From: CAYLNH01 sp964384625
Lineage (GTDB): Bacteria; Verrucomicrobiota; Lentisphaeria; JABSQK01
Length of the DNA stretch: 22,096 nucleotides
NCBI GenBank assembly: GCA_964384625.1
Contig: CAYLNH010000105.1
Span: 1-22,096 of the forward strand
Direction: 5' to 3'
Shown: piece by piece, positions 7,549 through 14,526 of the stretch
Layout of the letters: every line of letters begins with the position of its first letter
Numbering within the stretch: the first letter of the stretch is position 1
Program-made: the position numbers and the translations under genes
Notes under the pieces: model-generated
Seen by the model: the letters and a program-made list of their open reading frames with translations, nothing else
The model's database searches: none
Told to the model about the DNA's origin: nothing

Positions 7549-8466
7549 ATGCGGACGTTCATGGTTGCGGCAATGTTGTTCGTTGCGGGGACGGCCTCGT
7601 GGGCTCAGGGCAAGAAGACGGACGATGAAACGGCAGCGATCAAGGCCAAGCTGGCCGAGATCAAGGCTGAACAGGAGCGGCTGAACAAAGTCGTGCACTG
7701 CCGGGAGACGGGGCTGAAACTCAAGAAACTGAGTCAGCGGAATGCAGCCCAGGCGGAAGATGCGCCGGCCTTCCTCAAGCCCCGTCTGCAGGCGGTGGCC
7801 GCTGCTGCCGGCAAACTCGCGGGCATCTATGAAGTGCTCGCGGCCAAGTATGAGAACAAGGCTGACCGGACGGAGATCAATAAGCTTTGGACCGACCTGA
7901 AGGCGGTCGATGCTGAGTATCATCTGGCCGAACGGCAACTGCGGTTCATGCGGGATCTGCGGCGGGTAAGCGATCAACTGAAACGCTACAACGCCGAGAT
8001 TGATGCCGAGTCGGTCAAGCAGGTCAATGAGTTGGTTGGCGGTATCGCGGCCAATGAACGGAAACTGCGCGAACTGAAACAGACCTATGAGAAACAGTCG
8101 AAAGCGTTGAAAGCCGACAGTGCAGTCCGGGAAGAAAACCTGAAGAAACTTGTTGGAACGATCTGGAAACAGGTGCCGGCGGCGAAGAAAGCGCACGAGG
8201 AAGCACAGGCAAAAGCCCGCGCCGAAGCCGCTTCCCGGAAGAAGGCGGAGGCGGCGGCCAGGAAGAAGGCCATGGAGGCGGAACGGGAAAAGCGCAAGGC
8301 GGAAGCCGAGAAGCAGCGGGCGGCGGCCCGCAAGAAGGCGGAGGAGGCCAAACGCAAAGCTGAAGAAGCGAAGCGTCAGGCTGAAGCTGCGCGTCAGGCG
8401 GCGGAAGAAGCCGAACGCAAGGCAAAGGAGGCGGCGAAGGACGTGCCGCCGGTGCCGAAGGAGTAG
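7549..8466 (+). CDS. Secreted coiled-coil protein with Lys/Ala/Glu-rich TolA-like tail
   Basis: A 305-residue protein with a signal peptide (MRTFMVAAMLFVAGTASWA, about 1-19), so it should act in the periplasm or outside the cell. Almost all the rest is predicted helix: heptad-like stretches at about 25-65, 85-150 and 150-205, then a run of about 90 residues made mainly of K, A, E and R (AEEAKRKAEEAKRQAEAAR and similar), and a short end DVPPVPKE. The tail looks like the long rod of TolA-type proteins, but there is no TolA C-terminal domain or inner-membrane anchor beyond the signal. AGAGGAG at 7536-7542 supports ATG at 7549. No catalytic domain is seen; a structural or spacer role is a guess. 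The stop codon directly abuts a repeat element. Confidence 0.8.
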   Translation: MRTFMVAAMLFVAGTASWAQGKKTDDETAAIKAKLAEIKAEQERLNKVVHCRETGLKLKKLSQRNAAQAEDAPAFLKPRLQAVAAAAGKLAGIYEVLAAKYENKADRTEINKLWTDLKAVDAEYHLAERQLRFMRDLRRVSDQLKRYNAEIDAESVKQVNELVGGIAANERKLRELKQTYEKQSKALKADSAVREENLKKLVGTIWKQVPAAKKAHEEAQAKARAEAASRKKAEAAARKKAMEAEREKRKAEAEKQRAAARKKAEEAKRKAEEAKRQAEAARQAAEEAERKAKEAAKDVPPVPKE

Positions 8467-8782
8467 CTACACCTGCCGCGAAAATGGTGCGAGATCGGGC
8501 TCCTTCTTTCCGGGGAGAAGCCCCAGGCTCAGCCTGGGGAGTGTCTACACCCCCTTCACCTCAGCCGGTCAAGCCACCCCGCCGCGAAGAAGCCCCAGGC
8601 TCAGCCTGGGGAGTGTCTACACCCCCTTCAGTTCAGCCGGCCCACCACAAACCCCGCCTTTGGTTCCGGACACGGCAAAGATATTTGCCGTGTCCGGAAC
8701 CAACGGCGGGGGAGTCGGGGCGAAGGCAAAACTGGAGGGAAACTGACACTCCCCCGGCACAGCCAGGGGGATCTTTTCGCGG
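8467..8782. repeat. Composite palindromic repeat element: tandem module, long hairpin, inverted module
   Basis: Three copies of one module of roughly 75 bases surround a long hairpin. Two direct copies lie on the left with a 72-base period (hairpins CCCCAGGC/GCCTGGGG at 8521-8539 and 8593-8611, each followed by AGTGTCTACACCCCCTTCA). The third copy is inverted on the right (about 8705-8782) with its own hairpin at 8750-8771. The central hairpin is at 8652-8711. Read on the minus strand, the right copy lines up with the left ones through CCGCGAA, the C-run/G-run hairpin, GGAGTGTC and the terminal CCGCC. A second element at 21928-22096 shares the same order. No transposase or open frame is inside, so it is a MITE-like or REP-like element rather than an insertion sequence. 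Confidence 0.85.
8652..8711. repeat. Central long hairpin of the composite element
   Basis: CCCCGCC (8652-8658) pairs with GGCGGGG (8705-8711); after one T-C mismatch, 20 further base pairs (8660-8679 with 8684-8703) close on the 4-base loop GATA. This gives 27 pairs in 60 bases. It is far too long and perfect for chance. There is no T-run after it on either strand, so it is not a standard terminator, although it could still stall transcription or protect the end of the upstream message. Confidence 0.9.
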
Positions 8783-8837
8783 AACGTTTGGAGCATTTCC
8801 ACAAAAACTGTGGCCGCTAATCAAGCAAAGCCGACTG

Positions 8838-8926
8838 CAACGCCTTCAGCGTTGATGCGTACTGCCATGTATCCTGGGGCAGGCTTCGCCAACCCCAGGC
8901 TCAGGACTATCACGCCTTCAGCGTGA
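8838..8926. repeat. Pair of CTTCA-loop hairpins 72 bases apart, with a third hairpin between
   Basis: CAACGC-CTTCA-GCGTTG (8838-8854) and TCACGC-CTTCA-GCGTGA (8910-8926) share loop and inner stem while the outer two pairs differ in compensating fashion. Between them, CCTGGGG (8873-8879) pairs with CCCCAGG (8893-8899) and encloses GGC-TTC-GCC (8882-8890). The remaining part of the 8783-9032 gap holds CCACA/TGTGG at 8800-8814 and no gene that I can see. These look like another small family of intergenic palindromes. Confidence 0.6.
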
Positions 8927-9032
8927 GGAGTGGCGGCTACAGAAGAACCTGAAGTGCTTCAGCTGCTCGCTGAGCTTGTGGCCTCTTCTCGGAGTGCACG
9001 AACGCGACCCCCAGTTCTCACGGCCGATGTCG

Positions 9033-10481
9033 CTATTCCTTCGGGATCACGACGCATTGATTGAATTGCAGACGGCCCTGGAAACGGCAACGCAGCCGTA
9101 GCTGAAGGGATCTCATTGATTTCGGCAATCGCCGGGTTGTCCGTTGGATTCGAATGGTGCCGTCGCGGAGGATAACGGCGGGCTTGCTGGCGGCGTTCTC
9201 TTTGGTCTGGCCGTCCTCGTAGACTTCGTCGAAGTAGAGCACGGGCAGTTCGCCGTCGAGTTTTTCCGCGGTTGGTCCGGTGATCAGGATCTGCGCTTTG
9301 CGGCGACCGGCCAGCCGGATCGGGGGCAGGGCGATTTCGATGTCGGCCTCGGCGTTTTCGCTTTCGAGTACGAGGCCCTGTTCCGGTGCGATCTCCACGG
9401 TTTGGGCGTTGGCGTCGTGGAGGCGGTAGCTCCAGCCCCGCGGCGGCTGGTTACGGGTGTAAACTGCATTGGGCAAGAGCGAGAGCGAAGTGTTCGGGGC
9501 TCGGCCGGCAAGGGAAATCTCTCCGCCCGGCGCCCCGATTTCCTCAAGCAACTGCGGCCGGTTCCGGAGCCGGGTCCAGGCTACGGCGGTGACGGCGAGG
9601 CAGATCAGCAGCAGGGCGGCGGCGCTGAGACGCCAGCGTGAGGCCCTGGTCTTCAGAACGTCGATCTGCTGTTCCTGTACCGCCGGCATTCGCAGACGTG
9701 TCGAGCCCGGGGCAAAATCCAGTTGTTCCCGCACCGGCGTGCGCCGCTGCTCATCAAACGCTGCCAGGACGCAGTCCGCCTGACGGCTCTCGCCGATGCG
9801 GGCGCGCACATCACGACGGAAGGACTCCACATCGTACGGCAACCGCCGGAATGATACGGAGGGTTCGTCGCTGTCGTAGATGACATAGCTGGATCGGAAG
9901 TCCTCGTCGCGCGGCATGCCGACGGAGCCGACATTGACGATGTAGCGCTTGCCGGTTTCGATCTCGAAGTCCACCGGTTCGACGCAGCGATACTTGCCTT
10001 CCAGGTTCAGGTAGTGCAGCCTGGCGTCGTGCGTATGGCCGACGAACAGGACCTCCTCACTGAAGCAGGCCCAGGCCTGCCGGGCATCGGCTTCGTCCAT
10101 GATATAGCCGAATTCGTCCGGTTTGTCGGGGGAGCCGTGGACGCCGCGGAAGCCGGCGCCGGTGATCGCCAGCGGCACGTCTTGAAAGAACTTGACGGCC
10201 TTGCGGTCCAGTTTGCTGCGGGTCCAGGCGATCATCCGTTGGGCGTCTTCGTTGAAGCAGTCGGCCGGCATGAAGTCGCCGATCACGGCGTCGTGATTGC
10301 CCAGGACGAAGTGATCGACATTCGCGTAAGCCGAGGCCAGCACTTCGGCGGGACGCGGGCCATAGCCGACGACATCGCCGAGACAGATGATCTTGTCGAC
10401 GTCCATGGCCGTGATATCGGCCAGCACTGTCTGCCACGCCTGCAGGTTGGCGTGCAGATCCGAAACAAAAACGTAGCGCAT
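9033..10481 (-). CDS. Metallophosphoesterase with a single membrane anchor and extracytoplasmic C-terminal domain
   Basis: A 482-residue protein. Residues 1-215 form a calcineurin-like phosphoesterase of the YfcE/MJ0936-like type: D8 and H10 in SDLHAN, D36 in GDVVGYG, GNHD (61-64), VHGS (114-117), GHTH (148-151) and VNVGSVGMPRD. All metal ligands are present, so an active phosphodiesterase or protein phosphatase is likely; the substrate is unknown. One transmembrane helix follows (about 283-301, rich in A, L and I, flanked by RWR and RLR). The last 180 residues look beta-rich and would lie outside the cytoplasm. ATG at 10481 starts the MRYVFVSDLH motif; GGGAG is present but about 12 bases away. 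The gene follows pcm by 157 bases on the same strand. The tether plus outer domain is unusual for this family. Confidence 0.87.
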   Translation of the reverse strand: MRYVFVSDLHANLQAWQTVLADITAMDVDKIICLGDVVGYGPRPAEVLASAYANVDHFVLGNHDAVIGDFMPADCFNEDAQRMIAWTRSKLDRKAVKFFQDVPLAITGAGFRGVHGSPDKPDEFGYIMDEADARQAWACFSEEVLFVGHTHDARLHYLNLEGKYRCVEPVDFEIETGKRYIVNVGSVGMPRDEDFRSSYVIYDSDEPSVSFRRLPYDVESFRRDVRARIGESRQADCVLAAFDEQRRTPVREQLDFAPGSTRLRMPAVQEQQIDVLKTRASRWRLSAAALLLICLAVTAVAWTRLRNRPQLLEEIGAPGGEISLAGRAPNTSLSLLPNAVYTRNQPPRGWSYRLHDANAQTVEIAPEQGLVLESENAEADIEIALPPIRLAGRRKAQILITGPTAEKLDGELPVLYFDEVYEDGQTKENAASKPAVILRDGTIRIQRTTRRLPKSMRSLQLRLRCRFQGRLQFNQCVVIPKE

Positions 10482-10639
10482 GAGTGATTCATCTCCCAAG
10501 GGCGAAGTGTGCTCTCCGTCCCTGCAGTCTGTGTTCCCACCATCGCCGCTCCGAACCCATCGCGGCTGTTTGCGGTTTGAAAACCCAAGGTAACGGCCTG
10601 CTGAACGGGTGCAACAGGCGCCGGACAAAAAAGGCGGAA

Positions 10640-11296
10640 TTACCAGGCGTCTTCACCGACCAGCGGAACGAACACACAACTGAAGTCCGTGGTCTCGGTC
10701 CATTCGCCGTGGTGCAGTTCGCCGATCGTCAGGGCCTGGTGTGTACGGCTGCGGCCGACGGGAATAACCAGCCGCCCGGGGTCGGCCAGTTGCCGGCGGA
10801 CAGCCCCGGGGATATGCGGGGCTGCCGCGGTGACCAGGATGCGATCGAAGCAATCGAGTTCCGCCAATCCCAGCGAACCGTCGCCGACATGGCAGGTGAC
10901 GTGTTGGCCGAACCCGGTGCGCTCGAGGTTGCCGCGGGCGTAGTCACTGAGTTCGGGATCGCGCTCGATCGTGTGTACTGCCGCGCCCAAAGCGGCCAGA
11001 ACCGCCGCCTGATAGCCGCTGCCGGTGCCCAGTTCCAGGACGGACTGCCCCGGAGCAACCTGCAGCAACTGAGTCATGACCGCGACCATATACGGCTGAC
11101 TGATGGTCTGCCCGTTCATTGTCGGCAAGGCGCAATCCATATACGCCCGGGACCGGACGGACTCCGGCACGAACTCATGCCGCGGCACCTCGCGCATTGC
11201 CTGAAGAACGGCGTTGTCGACGATATCCCGCCGCTGCAATTGGTCGCGAACCATGCGTTCGCGGTCGGCGGCGTAGTTGTCGTTCGTCTGGATCAT
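10640..11296 (-). CDS. pcm: Protein-L-isoaspartate O-methyltransferase
   Basis: A SAM-dependent methyltransferase of 218 residues, the normal size, that methylates isoaspartyl residues in ageing proteins so they can revert to aspartate. The family signature NGQTISQPYMVA (61-72) contacts the substrate, and VLELGTGSGYQAA (86-98) is the SAM-binding motif I. HTIERDPEL follows as the acidic motif, then FDRILVTAAAPHIP as motif II. I chose ATG at 11296; an upstream in-frame TTG at 11305 is possible and the ribosome site is weak for either. The protein is cytoplasmic. It precedes the phosphoesterase gene on the same strand, but the 157-base spacing leaves co-transcription uncertain. Confidence 0.95.
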   Translation of the reverse strand: MIQTNDNYAADRERMVRDQLQRRDIVDNAVLQAMREVPRHEFVPESVRSRAYMDCALPTMNGQTISQPYMVAVMTQLLQVAPGQSVLELGTGSGYQAAVLAALGAAVHTIERDPELSDYARGNLERTGFGQHVTCHVGDGSLGLAELDCFDRILVTAAAPHIPGAVRRQLADPGRLVIPVGRSRTHQALTIGELHHGEWTETTDFSCVFVPLVGEDAW

Positions 11297-11661
11297 CAGC
11301 GGCAAGATAACATCGGGACCGGCGGGACGCGAGGGCGGCCCGCAGTCTTGACGGTTCTGGATGGGCTCGGCATATGTTTTTCAGCCAGGGACGGCGGCCG
11401 GACGCCGGTCCGGCAAGGCGCCGTCGAACAAGCGATGCGAGCATCGTGTCCCGCCTTGGCGGGATACATTTCGTGCTTGCCCCGCTTTGCGGGGGCACCG
11501 CCGCCGGCCGGATGCTTTGACCCGCTCTCCGAGTTGCCCGTTTTCGGGCTCGGGGGCGTTGGCCAAAATGGGTATGTGCTGCAGCACACAACCCTTCCGC
11601 CGCCGGCCGCGAGCCGCAAAGCCCGGGCAATCCGTGGCGGAAAGACTTCCGCCGAGACCAT
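11297..11661. other. Intergenic stretch with several short hairpins
   Basis: No coding frame is convincing. Short perfect stems are crowded here: CGATGC/GCATCG at 11433-11446; the 21-bp repeat at 11447-11467; GTGC plus CCCCGC with GCGGGG plus GCAC at 11473-11498, with a TTT loop; GCCCG/CGGGC around a TTTT loop at 11536-11549; TGTGCTGCAGCACA at 11576-11589. GGCGGAA/TTCCGCC at 11636-11653 lies 8 bases past the stop codon of the next minus-strand gene. The last could stabilise that message's 3' end; it lacks a T-run and is not a classical terminator. Confidence 0.5.
11447..11467. repeat. Dispersed 21-bp hairpin repeat, copy 2
   Basis: Same sequence as 2097-2117 except for one base in the loop (T instead of A). 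The stem is TCCCGCC (11449-11455) with GGCGGGA (11458-11464). The nearby hairpin at 11480-11494 (CCCCGC/GCGGGG) resembles the one at 19-34 and may be another member of the same palindrome class. Confidence 0.55.
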
Positions 11662-14526
11662 CTACTCGGCCGGGAGGAACGCCGGGCGGCCGAGACGGAC
11701 GGTGGTGCCGGCCGTGTTGCCGCCGTTGCCGGCCAGCAGGTAGTCGGCGTTGCTTGTGTTGCCGAGAGTGACGGTGACGGTCTGCGGTCCGTCCGGCACG
11801 GCGTCCAGCCGTTTCAGGGCGGCGAGCACATCAAAACGAAGGCGGTCCTTGACGGCTGCCGATCCCAGGAGGAAGTGCCGGACCTGCTCGTCCGGCCACG
11901 GTTGCCGCTGGAACTGTTCGCCGGTTTCGAACTCGCGGGTCAAGAGTGATTTCATCGCGGTCGTCGGCGCATTCAACCGGATCAGATAGGAGGTGTCGCC
12001 GATCTGGAGATGGAGGTTTCGCCTGGCCTCCGGCGGCAGTTGGAGGGGCAGTGCCAGGATGGGGGTCCGCTGTAGATCAACCGGGTTGTCGAAATGCCAG
12101 CGGACCGCGTGAAAACCGGCGCCGGCGTTGCTGGTGACGACGGTGTCCAGCGGCGCCTTGCCGCGGCTCAAGGTGACGGTGTCCCGCCACAGCGGCTGCC
12201 AGCCGCTGGGGATGTCGTTGTCGACGTAGAGCACGTGAGGACGGGTTGTGAAGCCGGCGGCCATGCTGATGGCGCGGGAGACGATGAAGCCGTTGCGGAC
12301 GGACCAGTAGGCGACGTGGCCGCCGTCCAGCGGATCGTCGTCAGTGTAGTCGAAGAGCAGTTGGTCATTGAGCTGCACGCGAATGCGTCGGCCGTATTTG
12401 CGGACGTGAAACTTCCACCAGCGCCAGTGGACGACACCGTGGTTCCTGGCCGTCGGGATCAGTTGTTCGGTGGTTCTGGCGACGATCCTGCCGCGGCGCA
12501 TCAGCCAGGTTTCGCGGTTGTCAGCCGCGGCGTAGACAACGCTGTAGCCGCTGAGCGGATCGCGGCCGTTCATGCAGAAGGAGAAATTGAGATCGTGGCG
12601 GTTATACCAGCCGTTGTGTTTGCGGAAGAACTTGAAACCGCGGTCTTGCCGGGGGTCGTATTCGAAGGTGTCGTCCCCGGCGTCCCAGGGATAGACCGGG
12701 CGGATGGTCATGAAGTACTCATGCTCCTGGTGGCCTTTATAGCGTCGTTTACTGACCATCATGGGAACGCCGACGGAGCCGCAGGCGAGGAAGTTCCACT
12801 GGTCCTGGCAGGCCCAGCGCGAGTCCATCCGGAAGGCGCCTTCCACCCAGCTCCAGTCGGTTGGAGCCTGTTCAAAGAACTCGTTGGTCAGGTTGGGGCA
12901 GTAGATCATATGGTGGCGCGGGCTGGGGTAGCGCGGGCGGGCAGCGGCAGGCAGGAGCCGGGCGACGGCGAAGTGGACGGGGCCGTCGACAGGTTTGCTC
13001 ACCGGTATGTAGCGGTTGCCGACCTGGACTGCGATCCGATTGTTGTCGGCGGCCCGGCGGCGGAAGCGGAGCGTGAATGCCGGGTTTTCTTCGTCGAGTC
13101 CGTCGAGTTCCGGGCAACTCCAGCCGTGTTCATCGCGGAGAAATTCCAGCGTCACCGCCGGTTGCAGCCGATCAAGATCAAAGGGGTCCTCCGGGTTTTT
13201 AGTCAGGAACCGGATCTGATAGATCCCGGTGGGCAGGTTGCCGGCATCCTTGTGGTAAGGAACGCTTTCATAGTCGAAATCTCCCATCAGCGGCATCTGC
13301 GAGAGGATCACGGCATGGCGCCAGTGTTCATCAACGGCTTCCGTACGCTGAACAAAGGTGTCCGTCGACCGGGTCCAGGCAAGGTACTCCTTCGGGTCGG
13401 CGTGGCCCTTGCGTTTCTTGCCGGCGAACTGTCGGCTCTGGACGAACAGCGCGGCGCCGCGGCCGGCGGGCGCCGGCAAGGTCCAGGCGCGGACATCGTC
13501 AAACTCCATCTCATCCGGTCCGGCGATCACGTGGAGCGGGCCTTCGATGCGGTGCTTCAGGGTGATGTCCGCCAGACACTTGCCGTCAAGCCAGGCCCGG
13601 GCCCGGCAGCCGGCCGCCACACTCAGGCCGATGCGGACCCAGTTCGTCACGGGCGGGCGCTTACCCGGCGCGGTCCACAGCGTTTCCCATTTGCCGTTGC
13701 CGGACCGCTGTTTGAGCAGGAACCGCTTGTCGCTGCCGGACCAGCCGAAGGCCACGTGCCGGCCGTCGAGGCGGCCCTGGGCCAACATCATGTCGGTTCC
13801 GACCGGGAGACTGTTCCAGTCGACGACGTTTCCGGTTTTCGGCCGGCCGAAATAGAAGCGGGCCTCGACGTGAGCGTGAAACCAGGGGCGGTTGCCGAGG
13901 CTGAGCACGCCGGACTGGGAACCGATGACCGAGAACGGATTTACTGCGCGCTGGACGCTGTAGTTCTCAATCTCCGCTTCGGTTTCCGCCAGGCCGCCGC
14001 CGTGTTGCCGCATGGTCCACTTGCCGGCGACTACTTTCCAGTCGCTGTCTGCCGTCAACGAGGTGCGCATGAAGCTGTCGGCCAGTTGCCGGCGCGGGTA
14101 GGAGATCTTGCGGACCCTGGGGTGTTCGGCCTTGGCGGCAGCCCAGTAGAGCTGCCACTCGCCCGGCAATTGGAAGGGGCGGTCATCGATAAACAGGACC
14201 ACCTGATTGTCGCGGCTGAAGACCAGCTCGCCGGCCTGCTGCAGACGGCCGGCGGCGGCGGCGACGCCGCTGATTGCGCCGGTCGGGCTGATGTACACGA
14301 ACTGCTTCTGCTTGATCTGTTTCAGATACAGCGCGTGAGTCTTCAGCGTGTCCGGGCCGAAGCGGATGCCAAGTGCCGCCTGGTCTGCCGCGACGCGGTA
14401 GTTCGGCTGCAGCAGCAGGCGCTGTTGTTTTTTGAGTGCGAGTTCCACGTCGCGGCGCGCGGCAAATTCCGTACCGCCGGCGGTGAAGGCGCAGAAACAG
14501 GCGGCAAAAAACAACAGGTATCGCAT
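11662..14526 (-). CDS. Large secreted protein with two concanavalin-like domains, possible glycan-binding or glycan-acting
   Basis: A 954-residue exported protein; MRYLLFFAACFCAFTAGG is a clear signal peptide (1-18). Two regions have the feel of LamG/concanavalin-like beta-sandwiches related to 3-keto-disaccharide hydrolase (DUF1080-type) domains. One is at about 155-350 (SDWKVVAGKWTM, WFHAHVEARFYF, TNWVRIGLSV, FDDVRAW). The other is at about 545-790 (FFEQAPTDWSWVEGAFRM, FMTIRPVY, WRWWKFHVRKYGRRIRVQL, GHVAYWSVRNGFIVSRAISM). The ends look beta-rich and unassigned. I recognise no catalytic motif, so binding rather than cleavage is possible. The ATG follows the TGA of the upstream gene with no gap, so translation is coupled. 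Both proteins are exported and very likely work together. Confidence 0.7.
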   Translation of the reverse strand: MRYLLFFAACFCAFTAGGTEFAARRDVELALKKQQRLLLQPNYRVAADQAALGIRFGPDTLKTHALYLKQIKQKQFVYISPTGAISGVAAAAGRLQQAGELVFSRDNQVVLFIDDRPFQLPGEWQLYWAAAKAEHPRVRKISYPRRQLADSFMRTSLTADSDWKVVAGKWTMRQHGGGLAETEAEIENYSVQRAVNPFSVIGSQSGVLSLGNRPWFHAHVEARFYFGRPKTGNVVDWNSLPVGTDMMLAQGRLDGRHVAFGWSGSDKRFLLKQRSGNGKWETLWTAPGKRPPVTNWVRIGLSVAAGCRARAWLDGKCLADITLKHRIEGPLHVIAGPDEMEFDDVRAWTLPAPAGRGAALFVQSRQFAGKKRKGHADPKEYLAWTRSTDTFVQRTEAVDEHWRHAVILSQMPLMGDFDYESVPYHKDAGNLPTGIYQIRFLTKNPEDPFDLDRLQPAVTLEFLRDEHGWSCPELDGLDEENPAFTLRFRRRAADNNRIAVQVGNRYIPVSKPVDGPVHFAVARLLPAAARPRYPSPRHHMIYCPNLTNEFFEQAPTDWSWVEGAFRMDSRWACQDQWNFLACGSVGVPMMVSKRRYKGHQEHEYFMTIRPVYPWDAGDDTFEYDPRQDRGFKFFRKHNGWYNRHDLNFSFCMNGRDPLSGYSVVYAAADNRETWLMRRGRIVARTTEQLIPTARNHGVVHWRWWKFHVRKYGRRIRVQLNDQLLFDYTDDDPLDGGHVAYWSVRNGFIVSRAISMAAGFTTRPHVLYVDNDIPSGWQPLWRDTVTLSRGKAPLDTVVTSNAGAGFHAVRWHFDNPVDLQRTPILALPLQLPPEARRNLHLQIGDTSYLIRLNAPTTAMKSLLTREFETGEQFQRQPWPDEQVRHFLLGSAAVKDRLRFDVLAALKRLDAVPDGPQTVTVTLGNTSNADYLLAGNGGNTAGTTVRLGRPAFLPAE

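Noticed and set aside
8652..8711. Bidirectional Rho-independent terminator
   Set aside because: The stem is strong but neither side has a T-run, and the same hairpin recurs as part of a larger element about 280 bases after another gene that already has its own terminator.
8467..8782. CRISPR array, suggested by the repeated segments
   Set aside because: Only two direct copies with a 72-base period plus one inverted; no regular short repeats with unique spacers and no cas genes.
8467..8782. Insertion sequence or integron attachment site
   Set aside because: No transposase or integrase frame in or near it, and no target-site duplication or core attC site could be identified.
10482..10639. Terminator between pcm and the phosphoesterase gene
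   Set aside because: An 8-pair stem with one wobble pair is present on the minus strand near 10620-10597, but no T-run follows it.
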